Assembly: GCA_020356105.1 (NCBI GenBank)
Contig: CP070634.1
Span: forward strand, 484,913-519,886
Length of the DNA: 34,974 nt
Source: Rhodospirillales bacterium
GTDB lineage: Bacteria > Pseudomonadota > Alphaproteobacteria > UBA8366 > JADFVY01
Direction: 5' to 3'
Part shown: positions 34,182-34,974 of the stretch, one piece after another
Numbering within the stretch: position 1 is the first letter of the stretch
Layout: each line of letters begins with the position of its first letter
Made by a program: the position numbers and the translations under genes
Notes under the pieces: generated by a model
What the model was told of the DNA's origin: nothing
Database searches by the model: none
Seen by the model: the letters and a program-made list of their open reading frames with translations, nothing else

Positions 34182-34208
34182 CGGCGCGCCGGCGGACCGG
34201 ACGCGCCG
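34182..34208. terminator. GC-rich hairpin between convergent purA and rpoH
   Basis: CGGCGCGCCGG at 34182-34192 pairs with CCGG (34197-34200) and CGCGCCG (34202-34208), an 11-bp stem with one bulged base and the loop CGGA. It has no T-run on either side, so it is either a factor-dependent or a bidirectional barrier-type terminator for the two converging genes. Confidence 0.5.
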
Positions 34209-34228
34209 CGCGCGACCCGTCACTCCGG

Positions 34229-34974
34229 CTAGGACGCCTCTTCCATCAGCAGGCGCTGTTCCTTGGCCGCGTTGCGCATGGATTTCTGCAGCTTCTCGAA
34301 GGCGCGCACCTCGATCTGGCGGACCCGCTCGCGGCTGATGCCGTAGACCTTGCTGAGGTCCTCCAGGGTCATCGGCTCGTCCTGCAGGCGTCGCTCGGTC
34401 AGGATGTGGCGCTCGCGCTCGTTCAGCGTCTGCATCGCCTCGCCGAGCAGCTCGCGGCGCTTGTCCATCTCCTGCGCCTCGGCGACCAGCGTCTCCTGGG
34501 TCTCGGACTCGTCCATCAGCCAGTCCTGCCACTCGCCGTCATTGTCCTGGCGCAGCGGGGCGTTCAGCGAATGATCGCCGCCGGACAAGCGGCGGTTCAT
34601 GCTGACCACTTCGTCCTCGCTGACATCGAGCGTGGTGGCGATCTGCTTGACGCTCTCGGGCGACATGTCGCCCTCGTCGATCTCCTGGAGCTGTCCCTTG
34701 AGGCGCCGCAAGTTGAAGAACAGCTTCTTCTGCGCCGCGGTGGTACCCATCTTGACCAGGGACCAGCTGTGCAGGATGTATTCCTGGATCGAGGCGCGGA
34801 TCCACCACATCGCGTAGGTCGCGAGGCGGAAGCCGCGTTCGGGGTCGAAGCGCTTGACCGCCTGCATCATGCCGACATTGCCCTCGGAGATCAGCTCGGC
34901 CAGCGGCAGGCCGTAGCCGCGATAGCCCATGGCGATCTTGGCCACCAGCCGCAGATGGCTGGTCACCAGGCGCT
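34229..34974 (-). CDS. rpoH: RNA polymerase sigma-32 factor RpoH, 3' part
   Basis: Heat-shock sigma factor. About 248 C-terminal residues are visible and the start lies beyond the window end; roughly 50 N-terminal residues are missing. Region 2 is seen as RLVTSHLRLVAKIAMGYRGYG, LISEGNVGMMQAVKRFDPERG and FRLATYAMWWIRASIQEYI. The RpoH box follows as QKKLFFNLRRLKGQLQ. Region 4 is seen as LNERERHILTERRL, TLEDLSKVYGISRERVRQIE and RAFEKLQKSM. The RpoH box separates it from RpoD-like and other sigma70 factors. It faces purA, and its TAG stop is also in a CTAG. Confidence 0.96.
   Translation of the reverse strand, partial: RLVTSHLRLVAKIAMGYRGYGLPLAELISEGNVGMMQAVKRFDPERGFRLATYAMWWIRASIQEYILHSWSLVKMGTTAAQKKLFFNLRRLKGQLQEIDEGDMSPESVKQIATTLDVSEDEVVSMNRRLSGGDHSLNAPLRQDNDGEWQDWLMDESETQETLVAEAQEMDKRRELLGEAMQTLNERERHILTERRLQDEPMTLEDLSKVYGISRERVRQIEVRAFEKLQKSMRNAAKEQRLLMEEAS

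Noticed and set aside
1..34974. CRISPR arrays, tRNA or rRNA genes, insertion sequences, prophage or integrase genes
   Set aside because: No regularly spaced repeats, no tRNA T-arm-like sequence in gaps, no transposase or integrase motifs in any plausible frame.

Overview
The window is about 35 kb of GC-rich chromosomal DNA that reads like an alphaproteobacterium, probably Rhodospirillales-like. The evidence is a three-subunit respiratory formate dehydrogenase operon of the alphaproteobacterial type, a separate HisZ, an RpoH-family sigma factor facing purA, and TTAA-N7-TTAA (CtrA-like) boxes in the few AT-rich intergenic patches. The taxon is an inference from gene content. I see no rRNA, tRNA, CRISPR array, transposase, integrase or phage gene.

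Layout. 1-5392 (+): the 3' end of the formate dehydrogenase alpha gene, then the beta Fe-S subunit, a 67-aa lipoprotein, the cytochrome b gamma subunit, a PepSY-like periplasmic protein, a periplasmic WD40 propeller fused to a class I cytochrome c, and a 43-aa single-span membrane protein. 5471-6124 (-): an isolated MlaC/HpnM-like lipid-binding protein. 6259-9387 (+): a plant-type nicotinamidase, folP-folK, a possible 71-aa ORF overlapping the end of folK, and a small XRE regulator. 9433-11220 (-): a DmdC-like acyl-CoA dehydrogenase. 11443-17273 (+): three tandem membrane PAS histidine kinases without receiver domains or response regulators. 17290-18738 (-): a FAD-linked D-2-hydroxyacid dehydrogenase. 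18990-21723 (+): an Omp85-like outer-membrane barrel and an amidase. 21720-22664 (-): Sua5-type threonylcarbamoyl-AMP synthase, whose stop codon shares a CTAG with the amidase stop. 23043-27662 (+): tartrate/D-malate dehydrogenase, M24 peptidase, MaoC hydratase and an SLC13-type permease. 27815-34172 (+): serC, serA, a secreted FG-GAP protein, hisZ and purA. 34229-34974 (-): rpoH, cut by the window end.

How the genes may work together. The formate dehydrogenase operon encodes periplasm-facing formate oxidation feeding quinone through cytochrome b. Its extra genes (lipoprotein, PepSY-like, WD40-cytochrome c, mini-membrane protein) all appear to be exported or membrane-bound, which suggests an accessory periplasmic module. 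The serC-serA pair gives the phosphorylated serine pathway, folP-folK two steps of folate synthesis, and the nicotinamidase NAD salvage. The kinases form a local sensory cluster. The tartrate/D-malate dehydrogenase set may be a dicarboxylate uptake and oxidation unit.

The least ordinary parts are the formate dehydrogenase accessory genes, the plant-type nicotinamidase, the triple kinase array and the CtrA-like boxes. Most of the rest is housekeeping or general catabolism.
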